A DNA stretch of 5,904 nucleotides from Hyphomicrobiales bacterium (GTDB lineage Bacteria > Pseudomonadota > Alphaproteobacteria > Rhizobiales > Beijerinckiaceae), in NCBI GenBank assembly GCA_027489835.1, contig JAIXZF010000319.1, positions 1 through 5,904 on the forward strand. The letters are read 5' to 3'. The notes beneath the pieces were generated by a model. It had not been told where the DNA came from and did no database searches. It was given only the letters and a program-made list of their open reading frames with translations. The first letter of the stretch is position 1. Each line of letters begins with the position of its first letter. This document shows positions 1 through 5,897 of the stretch, piece after piece. Position numbers and translations under genes: made by a program.

Positions 1-25
1 GAATGACGGCGAGCGCAACCCGAAC

Positions 26-29
26 AAGG
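26..29 (+). promoter_or_regulatory. Ribosome binding site of serA
   Basis: AAGG lies 7 nt upstream of the ATG at 37, good Shine-Dalgarno spacing. Reading upstream in the serA frame there is a TGA at 4-6, with no ATG, GTG or TTG codon between it and 37. The ATG at 37 is therefore the earliest possible start in this frame, and the ribosome site agrees with it. No promoter can be judged from the 36 bases available. Confidence 0.7.
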
Positions 30-36
30 TGCTCCC

Positions 37-1623
37 ATGCCCGCTCCCAAGGTCCTCATCTCGGACGCCCTCTCGCCCGCCGCCGTGCAGATCTTCAAGG
101 ATCGCGGCATCGACGTGACCTTCGATCCTGCCCTCGGCAAGGACAAGGACAAGCTCGCCGCCATGATCGGCGACTATGACGGCCTCGCCATCCGCTCGGC
201 CTCCAAGGCCACGGCCAAGCTGCTGGAAAGCGCCACCAAGCTGAAGGTGATCGGCCGCGCCGGCATCGGCGTCGACAATGTCGACATACCCGCCGCCACG
301 CAGCGTGGCATCATCGTGATGAACACGCCTTTCGGCAATTCGATCACCACCGCCGAGCATGCCATCGCCATGATGTTCGCGCTGGCCCGCCAGATCCCCG
401 ACGCGGACCGCACCACGCAGGAAGGCAAGTGGGAGAAGAACAAGTACATGGGCGTGGAGCTGACCGCCAAGACGCTGGGCGTCATCGGCTGCGGCAACAT
501 CGGCTCGATCGTCGCCGACCGCGCCATCGGCCTCAAGATGCGCGTCATCGCCTTCGATCCGTTCCTCACGCCCGAGCGCGCCGTGCAGATCGGCGTCGAG
601 AAGGTCGAGCTCGATGACCTGCTCGCCCGCGCCGACTTCATCACCCTGCACACGCCGATGACGGAGAAGACCAAGAACATTCTCTCCCGTGAGGCGCTGA
701 CCAAGGCGAAGAAGGGCGTCCGCATCATCAACTGCGCGCGCGGCGGGCTCGTCGATGAGGAAGCTCTTGCCGATTCGATCAAGGCTGGGCATGTCGGCGG
801 CGCCGCCTTCGACGTGTTCACGGTGGAGCCGGCCGAGAGCAACCCGCTTTTCGGCCTGCCCAACGTGATTTGCACCCCGCATCTCGGCGCCTCGACCTCC
901 GAAGCGCAGGAGAACGTCGCCCTGCAGGTGGCTGAGCAGATGAGCGACTACCTGCTCAAGGGCGCCATCACCAACGCGGTGAACTTCCCCTCGATCTCCG
1001 CCGAGGAGGCGCCGCGGGTGAAGCCTTTCGTCGCGCTGGCCGAGAAGCTCGGCTCGTTCCTGGGGCAGCTCACGGAAGGATCGGTGACCGCGATCCGCAT
1101 CATCTACGAAGGCAAGGTCGGCGAGCTCAACGTCAAGCCGATGACCTCGGCCGCCATTGCCGGCGTGCTCAGGCCTTTCCTCAGCGAGATCAACATGGTC
1201 AACGCGCAGGCCATCGCCAAGGACAAGGGCATCACCGTCGACGAGATCAAGCGCGAGGCGCCGGGCAATCTCGAAAGCACCATCCGCATCGTGGTCGAGG
1301 CCGACATGCCGCGCCATGCCGTGGGCACCGTGCTGTCCGACGGCGTGCCGCGCATCGTCGAGATCCGCGACATCAAGGTCGACGCCGCGTTCGCGCCGCA
1401 CATGATCTACATCCGCAATGACGACAAGCCGGGCTTCATCGGCGCCTTCGGCTCCCTGCTCGGCGCGGCGGGCGTCAACGTCGCGACCTTCAACCTCGGC
1501 CGCGACAAGCCGGGCGGCGACGCCATCTGCTACGTGGCGGTGGACAGCCGTGTCGACGATGCGCTGCTGGCCAAGATCGAGGCCATCCCCCAGGTGAAGC
1601 GGGCGCGGCGTCTGGCGTTCTGA
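37..1623 (+). CDS. serA: D-3-phosphoglycerate dehydrogenase (long form, C-terminal ACT domain)
   Basis: This cytoplasmic enzyme oxidises 3-phosphoglycerate to 3-phosphohydroxypyruvate with NAD+, the first committed step of the phosphorylated serine pathway. The 528-residue product has the usual length of the long form. Visible in order: the N-terminal part of the substrate domain (from residue 5, with R53-S54 and the GRAGIGVDN loop at 73-81); a Rossmann NAD-binding domain with GxGxxG at G151, G153 and G156, and the acidic D174 after the second strand; catalytic R235 (in NCARGG), E264 (in FTVEP) and H282 (in TPHLGAST); an intervening ASB-type domain at about 318-450; and an ACT domain at about 456-528. 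In many family members the ACT or ASB domain mediates serine feedback inhibition, so that is likely here but not shown. All key residues are present, with no frameshift. A small DCC-family gene follows 77 bp downstream on the same strand, with no convincing terminator between. Confidence 0.97.
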   Translation: MPAPKVLISDALSPAAVQIFKDRGIDVTFDPALGKDKDKLAAMIGDYDGLAIRSASKATAKLLESATKLKVIGRAGIGVDNVDIPAATQRGIIVMNTPFGNSITTAEHAIAMMFALARQIPDADRTTQEGKWEKNKYMGVELTAKTLGVIGCGNIGSIVADRAIGLKMRVIAFDPFLTPERAVQIGVEKVELDDLLARADFITLHTPMTEKTKNILSREALTKAKKGVRIINCARGGLVDEEALADSIKAGHVGGAAFDVFTVEPAESNPLFGLPNVICTPHLGASTSEAQENVALQVAEQMSDYLLKGAITNAVNFPSISAEEAPRVKPFVALAEKLGSFLGQLTEGSVTAIRIIYEGKVGELNVKPMTSAAIAGVLRPFLSEINMVNAQAIAKDKGITVDEIKREAPGNLESTIRIVVEADMPRHAVGTVLSDGVPRIVEIRDIKVDAAFAPHMIYIRNDDKPGFIGAFGSLLGAAGVNVATFNLGRDKPGGDAICYVAVDSRVDDALLAKIEAIPQVKRARRLAF

Positions 1624-1700
1624 GGGCCGGCCAATGCCGCCTTGGGGCTGAGGCGATTACACGCGTTGCCGGTCGGTGCGGCGCCGGGCATGGATGAGCG

Positions 1701-2075
1701 ATGACAACCATGCCCGACCCCGCCGCCGCCTGCTCCGTCTTCTATGATGGCGGCTGCCCAATCTGCTCGCGCGAGATTGCGCTCTATCAGCGCCTCAGCG
1801 AAGGGCAGGCGGATCGTCCCGCCTTCGAGAACATCGCCGGCGATGGCGCTGCCTTGCCTGATGGGGTGAGCCGTGACGAAGCGCTGGCGCGGTTCCATGT
1901 CAGGCTCGGCTCGGGCGAGATGGTTTCGGGCGCCGCGGCCTTCATCGCGCTGTGGCGCGCCACGCCGCGCTTCAGGCTGCTCGGACGGCTCGCCTCGATC
2001 CCGCCCGCGCCCTGGCTCCTCGAGATGTGCTATCGCGGTTTCCTCAAGGTCAGGCCGCTCTGGCGCAAGGCGTGA
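1701..2075 (+). CDS. DCC-family (DUF393) putative thiol-disulfide oxidoreductase-like protein
   Basis: The 124-residue product matches the DUF393/DCC family, often named thiol-disulfide oxidoreductase although the activity is mostly unproven. The diagnostic N-terminal motif YDGGCPIC is at residues 15-22, with the C19-P-I-C22 pair. The family's later conserved block, with FHVRL, a VSGAAAF segment and an IALWRATP segment, occupies about residues 65-92. No signal peptide or clear membrane helix is seen, so a cytoplasmic location is likely. The length is typical. The start at 1701 is preceded by a GGA/GAG-rich stretch at 1692-1698. A second ATG at 1710 (residue 4) is equally possible and removes only three residues. 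The gene lies 77 bp after serA and may be co-transcribed with it. Its stop codon is 3 bp from the stop of the convergent transporter gene. The family is confident; substrate and physiological role are unknown. Confidence 0.88.
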   Translation: MTTMPDPAAACSVFYDGGCPICSREIALYQRLSEGQADRPAFENIAGDGAALPDGVSRDEALARFHVRLGSGEMVSGAAAFIALWRATPRFRLLGRLASIPPAPWLLEMCYRGFLKVRPLWRKA

Positions 2076-2078
2076 GTG

Positions 2079-3011
2079 TCAGCCGGGCTTGCGCTCGGCA
2101 AGCCAGATGCCGCCGAGCACCATGGCCAGCGCGATGGCGTGATAGGCCGCGAAGGGCTCGCCGATCAGCACCACTGCGAGGATGGCGGCCCAGATTGGAA
2201 CGAGGTTCACGAACAGCCCTGCCCGCGCCGGCCCGATCAACTCCACGCCGCGCATGAACATCAGCTGGGAGGCGATGGAGGGGCCGAGCGTGACGAAGAT
2301 CACCAGCAGCCAGCCCTTCCAGTTGGGCCAGAGATGCTTGCCGAGCGCGATCTCGCCGGCGAACAGCATCAGCGAGAGCGCGCAGGCGACGAGCGCCATG
2401 CAGGTGAAGAACACCAGCCCCGGCAGGGGCGGGCGCTTGCGCAGGCCCAACGTGTAGCCTGCGTAGAACAGGCAGGCGACGATCATCAGCACGTCGCCGA
2501 TGGCGAAGGACAAGGTGGTCAGGACGGCGAGGTCTCCCCGTGCCGCCGTCAATATCACGCCCAGCATGGTGATCAGCACGCCGACGAGCTGCACGAAACT
2601 CAGCCGCGTGCCGAAGAAGACCATTGAGCCCGCCATGACCAGGATCGGGATCGCGCCCTGGATGATGCCCATGTTGATCGCAGTCGTGGAATGGCCGGCC
2701 GCGTACATCAGGGCGTTGAACAGCGTGAAGCCGACGCCGCCCATGATGACGATCTGCAGCGCGTTGGCTTGGATGACAGGCCAGTGCGCCACCATCTCCT
2801 TGCGCATCAGCACTGGAAAGATCAGCGCCACGCCGACCCAGCGCAGCGAGGTCAGCGCCATCGGCGAGATGTTGTCGACCGCGACGCGGCTGACCACGGC
2901 GTTGCCGCCCCAGATCAGCGTGGTGAGCGCCAGGAGCAGATAGGCGTTGGACCAGGCCCGGGCTGTGAGGCGCTTCAGGGGCAAGGGCGGCGCTTTCGGA
3001 ATGGGCGGCAT
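2079..3011 (-). CDS. EamA-domain DMT-superfamily transporter (metabolite exporter or permease)
   Basis: The 310-residue inner-membrane protein has about ten hydrophobic helices, roughly at residues 22-40, 49-69, 85-105, 113-133, 137-157, 167-187, 196-217, 232-253, 262-284 and 288-306. It is organised as two EamA repeats of five helices. The first begins with the family's WGGN element (34-37). The second carries the typical NL-x-P segment followed by a hydrophobic helix and GEP at 269-286. The family includes exporters of amino acids and other small metabolites as well as importers, so substrate and direction cannot be assigned. The C-terminus is short and basic (ERKPG). I chose the ATG at 3009-3011 as the only ATG before residue 51. 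No good Shine-Dalgarno sequence precedes it, and the proline-rich first 12 residues are unusual, so the true start could be slightly internal. It is divergent from the amidotransferase gene and convergent with the DCC gene. Confidence 0.93.
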   Translation of the reverse strand: MPPIPKAPPLPLKRLTARAWSNAYLLLALTTLIWGGNAVVSRVAVDNISPMALTSLRWVGVALIFPVLMRKEMVAHWPVIQANALQIVIMGGVGFTLFNALMYAAGHSTTAINMGIIQGAIPILVMAGSMVFFGTRLSFVQLVGVLITMLGVILTAARGDLAVLTTLSFAIGDVLMIVACLFYAGYTLGLRKRPPLPGLVFFTCMALVACALSLMLFAGEIALGKHLWPNWKGWLLVIFVTLGPSIASQLMFMRGVELIGPARAGLFVNLVPIWAAILAVVLIGEPFAAYHAIALAMVLGGIWLAERKPG

Positions 3012-3112
3012 GTGGCGGGCATGGCGTTGCCTAGCCTGTTATGGCGTGCCGGTCATGCTATGCAGGCGCAGCCCCGCCCCGCGCCCATCACAGACAAACG
3101 CTCCGCACCGCC
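3012..3112. promoter_or_regulatory. Divergent intergenic region between transporter and amidotransferase genes
   Basis: These 101 bp must hold the start signals for both divergent genes unless either promoter lies inside the other gene. I could not identify a convincing -35/-10 pair on either strand. A direct repeat stands out: ATGGCGT at 3021-3027 and again at 3041-3047, each followed within 1 bp by GCC. The copies are exactly 20 bp apart, about two helical turns, a spacing compatible with a regulator binding one face. Neither flanking start codon has a clear Shine-Dalgarno sequence. The assignment as regulatory rests on gene orientation, not on a recognised site. Confidence 0.4.
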
Positions 3113-3982
3113 ATGACCAAGCCGATCCGCCTCCTCGTCGTGGAAGGAAACATCCGTGAGGCGCGCGAGGCGCACCGGGCGGGCTTCGGCCTGACGCCGG
3201 GCGATTCCTACGCGTCGGTCGTGAAGGGCCTCGCGCCCGACGCCATCTGCGACATCGCGATGCCGGCCGACGAGGGCGCCAACCTGCCCGACGCGGCGGG
3301 CCTCGAATCCTATGACGGCGTGTTCCTGACCGGTTCGGCGCTGCACATCTATCATCTCACGCCGCCCATCACGCGGCAGATCGAGCTGATGCGCGCCATC
3401 TACCGCAGCGGCACGCCCTGCTTCGGCTCCTGCTGGGGCATCCAGATGGGCGCGGTGGCCGCGGGCGGCACGGTGACCGCCAATCCCGCCGGCCGCGAGA
3501 TCGGCTTCGCCCGGCGCATCACGCCGACCGCCGAAGGGGCCGCGCATCCGCTGCTCGCAGGGCGCCCCGCCTCATTCGACGCGCCGGCCATCCATCTCGA
3601 CGCTGTCGTGGCGCCGCCCGGCGACACCACCGTGCTGGCACGCAACGGCATGACGCCGATGCAGGCCGCCGAAATCCGGCATGAGGGCGGCGTGTTCTGG
3701 GGGGTGCAGTATCATCCGGAGTTCTCGCTGGAAGAGACTGCATCGATCCTCGGCCGGCTGGCCGAGCCGCTGATGGCCGAGGGCTTCCGGCGGACCCGCG
3801 CGGATGTCGAGCGCTATGCCTCCGAACTCACGGAGCTCGGCCGGGATCCCTCGCGGGCCGATCTCGCCTGGGCGCATGGGCTGGACGAGCAGGTGCTGGA
3901 CCCGATGCTGCGGCTCACGGAAATCAGGAACTTCCTGAGCCACCGGGTGCGGCCGACGGTCAGCGCTCGCGGGCGAGCGTGA
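3113..3982 (+). CDS. Stand-alone class I glutamine amidotransferase (GMP synthase-like GATase domain)
   Basis: The 289-residue product is a class I (triad) glutamine amidotransferase domain of the GuaA-like type (COG0518 kind). Such domains release ammonia from glutamine, or in some relatives cleave gamma-glutamyl bonds. The nucleophile is C107 in GSCWGIQ (105-111). H201 and E203 lie in QYHPEF (199-204), completing the triad. FLTGS at 71-75 probably forms the oxyanion-side loop. No ATP-pyrophosphatase or synthetase domain is attached, and none is encoded nearby, so the ammonia acceptor is unknown. After the catalytic core comes a charged, probably helical tail of about 85 residues (205-289). 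An in-frame ATG at 3041 would add 24 residues rich in Cys, Ala, Pro and Arg. I prefer 3113 because the first beta strand (RLLVVEGN) begins right after it, although no clear Shine-Dalgarno sequence precedes either ATG. The DUF4139 gene follows 91 bp downstream; divergence from the transporter hints at a shared metabolite. Confidence 0.9.
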   Translation: MTKPIRLLVVEGNIREAREAHRAGFGLTPGDSYASVVKGLAPDAICDIAMPADEGANLPDAAGLESYDGVFLTGSALHIYHLTPPITRQIELMRAIYRSGTPCFGSCWGIQMGAVAAGGTVTANPAGREIGFARRITPTAEGAAHPLLAGRPASFDAPAIHLDAVVAPPGDTTVLARNGMTPMQAAEIRHEGGVFWGVQYHPEFSLEETASILGRLAEPLMAEGFRRTRADVERYASELTELGRDPSRADLAWAHGLDEQVLDPMLRLTEIRNFLSHRVRPTVSARGRA

Positions 3983-3986
3983 CCCT

Positions 3987-4001
3987 GCGGCATTCTGCCG
4001 C
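3987..4001 (+). other. Perfect hairpin just after the amidotransferase stop codon
   Basis: GCGGCA, loop TTC, TGCCGC forms a perfect 6-bp stem with a 3-nt loop, 4 nt after the TGA at 3980-3982. It is followed by GAAAACCCC rather than a T tract, so it does not look like a standard intrinsic terminator on the plus strand. It may protect the 3' end of the message or weaken read-through into the next gene. Confidence 0.4.
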
Positions 4002-4033
4002 GAAAACCCCGCAATCGTCGCGCCATAGATGGC

Positions 4034-4052
4034 GGCGCCCAAGCGGGGCGCC
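4034..4052 (+). other. Perfect GC hairpin in the leader of the DUF4139 gene
   Basis: GGCGCCC, loop AAGCG, GGGCGCC makes a 7-bp stem of G-C pairs only. It ends 7 nt before the GGAG at 4060-4063 that serves the ATG at 4074. Without a T tract it is not a usual terminator. In RNA it would sit at the edge of the ribosome footprint and could affect translation or message stability. If translation instead began at the ATG at 4029, this stretch would be coding, but the signal peptide argues against that. Confidence 0.35.
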
Positions 4053-4059
4053 CTCATCC

Positions 4060-4063
4060 GGAG
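4060..4063 (+). promoter_or_regulatory. Ribosome binding site deciding the DUF4139 start
   Basis: GGAG lies 10 nt upstream of the ATG at 4074. The alternative in-frame ATG at 4029 has no Shine-Dalgarno-like sequence before it. It would also place 15 extra residues in front of an otherwise well-formed signal peptide. Both points favour 4074. Confidence 0.55.
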
Positions 4064-4073
4064 CCCATCGCCC

Positions 4074-5738
4074 ATGCCGCGTCTTTCGGTCCGCAGCTCG
4101 TCTTCGCTCGCCGTTCTCCTTCTCGCCCTGACCGGCCCCGCCCTCGCCGCCGACCTGCCGCTGCAAAGCCGGATCGACGCCGTGACGGTGTTCCCGGATG
4201 CCGCCGCCGTGACGCGCATCGGGCAGCTCGGCGTGCCCAAGGGCCAGCATGTGCTGCTGCTCAAGGGCCTGCCCGCGGCGCTCGATCCCAATTCGATCCG
4301 CATCGAGGGATCGTCCGATGGCGGGCTCGTCATCGGCAGCGCCGACATCCGGCGTGCGGCGGCCGACCCCCAGCCTAGCGACGAGGCGCAGCGGCGCCTC
4401 CGCGATCTGAGGACCGACCTCGCCAAGGCGCGCGGCCGGATCGATGCGATCGAGGCGCAGAAGAAGGCCGTGGCCGAGTTCTCGCGCCTTGCCGCGGAGG
4501 CCGCCGTCAAGGAGGGCAGAGGCTTCGACATCGCCCAGGCCCGCGCCGCCTGGGCGGCCGTGGGCGAGGGCACCGCCGCCGCCAACGAGGCGCTGCAAGC
4601 TGAGACGGCCCGCGCCGCAGAGTTGGAGGCTGAAATCCGCGCGGTCGAGGCGGCAACCGGCCGCCCGAGGTCTGGCACGGTGCCCGTGGTCGACCTCGCC
4701 GTGCAGGTGGAGGCCGCGTCCGACCTCGCCGCCTCGCTGAAGGTGACCTATCGCGTCGCCGGAGCGCGCTGGACGCCGGTTTACGACGCGGCGCTCGACA
4801 CGGCCGCCGCCGGTCCCGCGCGGGTCACGCTGGTGCGCCGAGCCGCCGTGTCCCAGCGCACGGGCGAGGACTGGAGCGATGTCGAGCTCACCCTGTCCAC
4901 GGCGCGGGTGACGGGCGGCTCCGCTGCGCCCGACGTGATGACGCAGGCGTTGGCACTGCGGGATCCCATCGTCGTGCTCGATGCCGACAATGCCCGCCGG
5001 CTGCGGCAGAGCGGGCTGGTCGAGCAGCAGATGCGGCGCGATGCGGCCCCGGCCGCAGCTCCCGCGCCGGCCCCGCTGCGCGCGGTCGAGCAGGAGGCGG
5101 CCGCGGTCGCCAGCGCCTTTTCCGCCAGCTTCGTCGCCCCCGGCCGCGTGAGCGTAGCCCGGGACGGCGCTGCGCGCACGCTGAGGCTCTCCTCCCATGA
5201 GCTCGATGCGCCGCTTCTCGCCAAGGTCGCGCCTGCTCTCGAAACGCGCGCCTATCTCTCGGCCAACCTGACCTGGGCCGACGACGTGCCCCTTCTTCCC
5301 GGCGAGGTGTCGCTGACGCGCGACGGAGTGTTCGTCGGCAAGGCCGCCATCGCGGCAGTGGCGGGCGGGGATCAGTTCGATCTCGGCTTCGGCGCGGATG
5401 ACCGCATCAAGGTCGAGCGCACGCCCGTGCGCCGCCGCGACAACGACCCGGCCGGCTGGAACGCCAGCCGGATGCAGCTCAGCGACCATCGCACGACCAT
5501 CACCAACCTGCATCGCCGCCCGATGCGCATCGCCGTGATCGACCGCATCCCGGTATCCGAGAACAGCGCGATCACCGTCGAGGCGCTGCCGACCAACACG
5601 CCGCCCACCGAGAAGATCGTTCAGGACCGGCGCGGCGTGATGGGCTGGACCTGGGACTACGCGCCCGGCGAGAAGAAGGAGGTTCGCCTCGGCTGGCGCC
5701 TGCGCTGGCCGGCCGACCGCGAGCTGACCGGTATGTGA
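4074..5738 (+). CDS. Secreted MuiA-type protein (DUF4140 N-terminal, DUF4139 C-terminal)
   Basis: This 554-residue exported protein resembles the mucoidy inhibitor MuiA family; its biochemical role is unknown. Residues 1-25 form a Sec signal peptide: basic R3 and R7, a hydrophobic core at about 11-20, and an ALA site with cleavage expected after A25. It has no Cys lipobox and no twin-arginine motif. A DUF4140-like domain covers about 30-95 (SRIDAVTVFPDAAAVTR is typical). A coiled coil rich in Ala, Glu, Arg and Lys spans about 103-193, with a break near 148-165. DUF4139 covers about 205-554, including YRVAGARWTPVYDA (226-239) and GEDWSDVELTLST (264-276). The end, WRLRWPADRELTGM, resembles what I recall of family C-termini. 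A Pro/Ala-rich linker at 323-337 interrupts DUF4139. The product is probably periplasmic or envelope-associated. It follows the amidotransferase gene by 91 bp and is closed downstream by a terminator. Confidence 0.9.
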   Translation: MPRLSVRSSSSLAVLLLALTGPALAADLPLQSRIDAVTVFPDAAAVTRIGQLGVPKGQHVLLLKGLPAALDPNSIRIEGSSDGGLVIGSADIRRAAADPQPSDEAQRRLRDLRTDLAKARGRIDAIEAQKKAVAEFSRLAAEAAVKEGRGFDIAQARAAWAAVGEGTAAANEALQAETARAAELEAEIRAVEAATGRPRSGTVPVVDLAVQVEAASDLAASLKVTYRVAGARWTPVYDAALDTAAAGPARVTLVRRAAVSQRTGEDWSDVELTLSTARVTGGSAAPDVMTQALALRDPIVVLDADNARRLRQSGLVEQQMRRDAAPAAAPAPAPLRAVEQEAAAVASAFSASFVAPGRVSVARDGAARTLRLSSHELDAPLLAKVAPALETRAYLSANLTWADDVPLLPGEVSLTRDGVFVGKAAIAAVAGGDQFDLGFGADDRIKVERTPVRRRDNDPAGWNASRMQLSDHRTTITNLHRRPMRIAVIDRIPVSENSAITVEALPTNTPPTEKIVQDRRGVMGWTWDYAPGEKKEVRLGWRLRWPADRELTGM

Positions 5739-5813
5739 GGGCGCGCACGGCGCGACGCGCCGCCTTGACCTTGCCGCCCCGGTGCATCATGAGAAGCTGC
5801 AAGGATGAACCCG

Positions 5814-5840
5814 AAGCCCTGGCCTTGCGCCGGGGCTTTT
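5814..5840 (+). terminator. Intrinsic terminator downstream of the DUF4139 gene
   Basis: AAGCCC-T-GGC, loop CTTGC, GCC-G-GGGCTT forms a 10-bp stem (5814-5823 with 5829-5838) containing one T-G wobble. The base of the stem runs straight into a short T tract (5837-5840 TTTT). It begins 76 nt after the DUF4139 stop, on the strand expected to end that transcript. The opposite strand lacks a T tract, so it works in one direction only. A further 6-bp inverted repeat (GGCGCG at 5740-5745, CGCGCC at 5756-5761) directly follows the stop codon but has no T tract. Confidence 0.7.
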
Positions 5841-5847
5841 CGTTGGC

Positions 5848-5872
5848 GCCCTGCCTTCGCCGGAGGCGGGGC
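5848..5872 (+). repeat. Second strong hairpin, possible palindromic repeat element or leader structure
   Basis: GCCCTGCCTT (5848-5857) pairs with GGAGGCGGGGC-type sequence at 5863-5872 as a 10-bp stem with two T-G wobbles and a CGCCG loop. It starts 8 nt after the terminator's T tract and has no T tract of its own. It could be a dispersed palindromic unit or a structure in the leader of the next gene; a single window cannot decide. Confidence 0.35.
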
Positions 5873-5897
5873 CAGGGTCGATCTGAAGGCTGATGCG

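Noticed and set aside
174..875. A 233-codon open frame on the minus strand inside serA.
   Set aside because: It lies entirely opposite conserved catalytic parts of SerA, is rich in Ser, Arg and Ala, and resembles no family I recognise.
1624..1700. An inverted repeat CGCCT / AGGCG (1638-1642, 1651-1655) after serA as a possible terminator.
   Set aside because: The stem has only 5 bp with an 8-nt loop and no T tract follows. Read-through into the DCC gene seems at least as likely.
1690..1704. A tiny reading frame (ATG GAT GAG CGA TGA) whose stop overlaps the DCC start as ATGA, suggesting translational coupling.
   Set aside because: Four codons with no clear ribosome site of their own easily arise by chance. 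The pattern alone is not evidence of a coupled leader peptide.
2076..2627. A plus-strand open frame of 183 codons opposite the transporter gene, with many His, Gln, Glu and Asp residues.
   Set aside because: The composition is what reverse translation of membrane-helix codons gives. The ten-helix EamA protein on the minus strand explains the sequence.
3041..3112. An upstream in-frame start giving the amidotransferase 24 extra N-terminal residues.
   Set aside because: The extra residues include two Cys and many Ala, Pro and Arg, look like translated intergenic sequence, have no ribosome site, and precede a domain that normally starts at its first beta strand.
3960..5513. A 517-codon open frame on the minus strand opposite the DUF4139 gene, overlapping another of 368 codons at 3572-4678.
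   Set aside because: Both are long because GC-rich codon bias in the real gene suppresses stops on the other strand. Their translations are repetitive in Arg, Gly and Ala with no recognisable domain, while the plus-strand products show clear domains and a signal peptide.
5765..5793. TTGACC at 5765 with CATGAG 17 bp later as a sigma-70-like promoter.
   Set aside because: The -35 is good but the -10 is poor. A start near 5800 would run straight into the terminator at 5814, so it is unlikely to drive the next gene, and there is no independent support for a short RNA.
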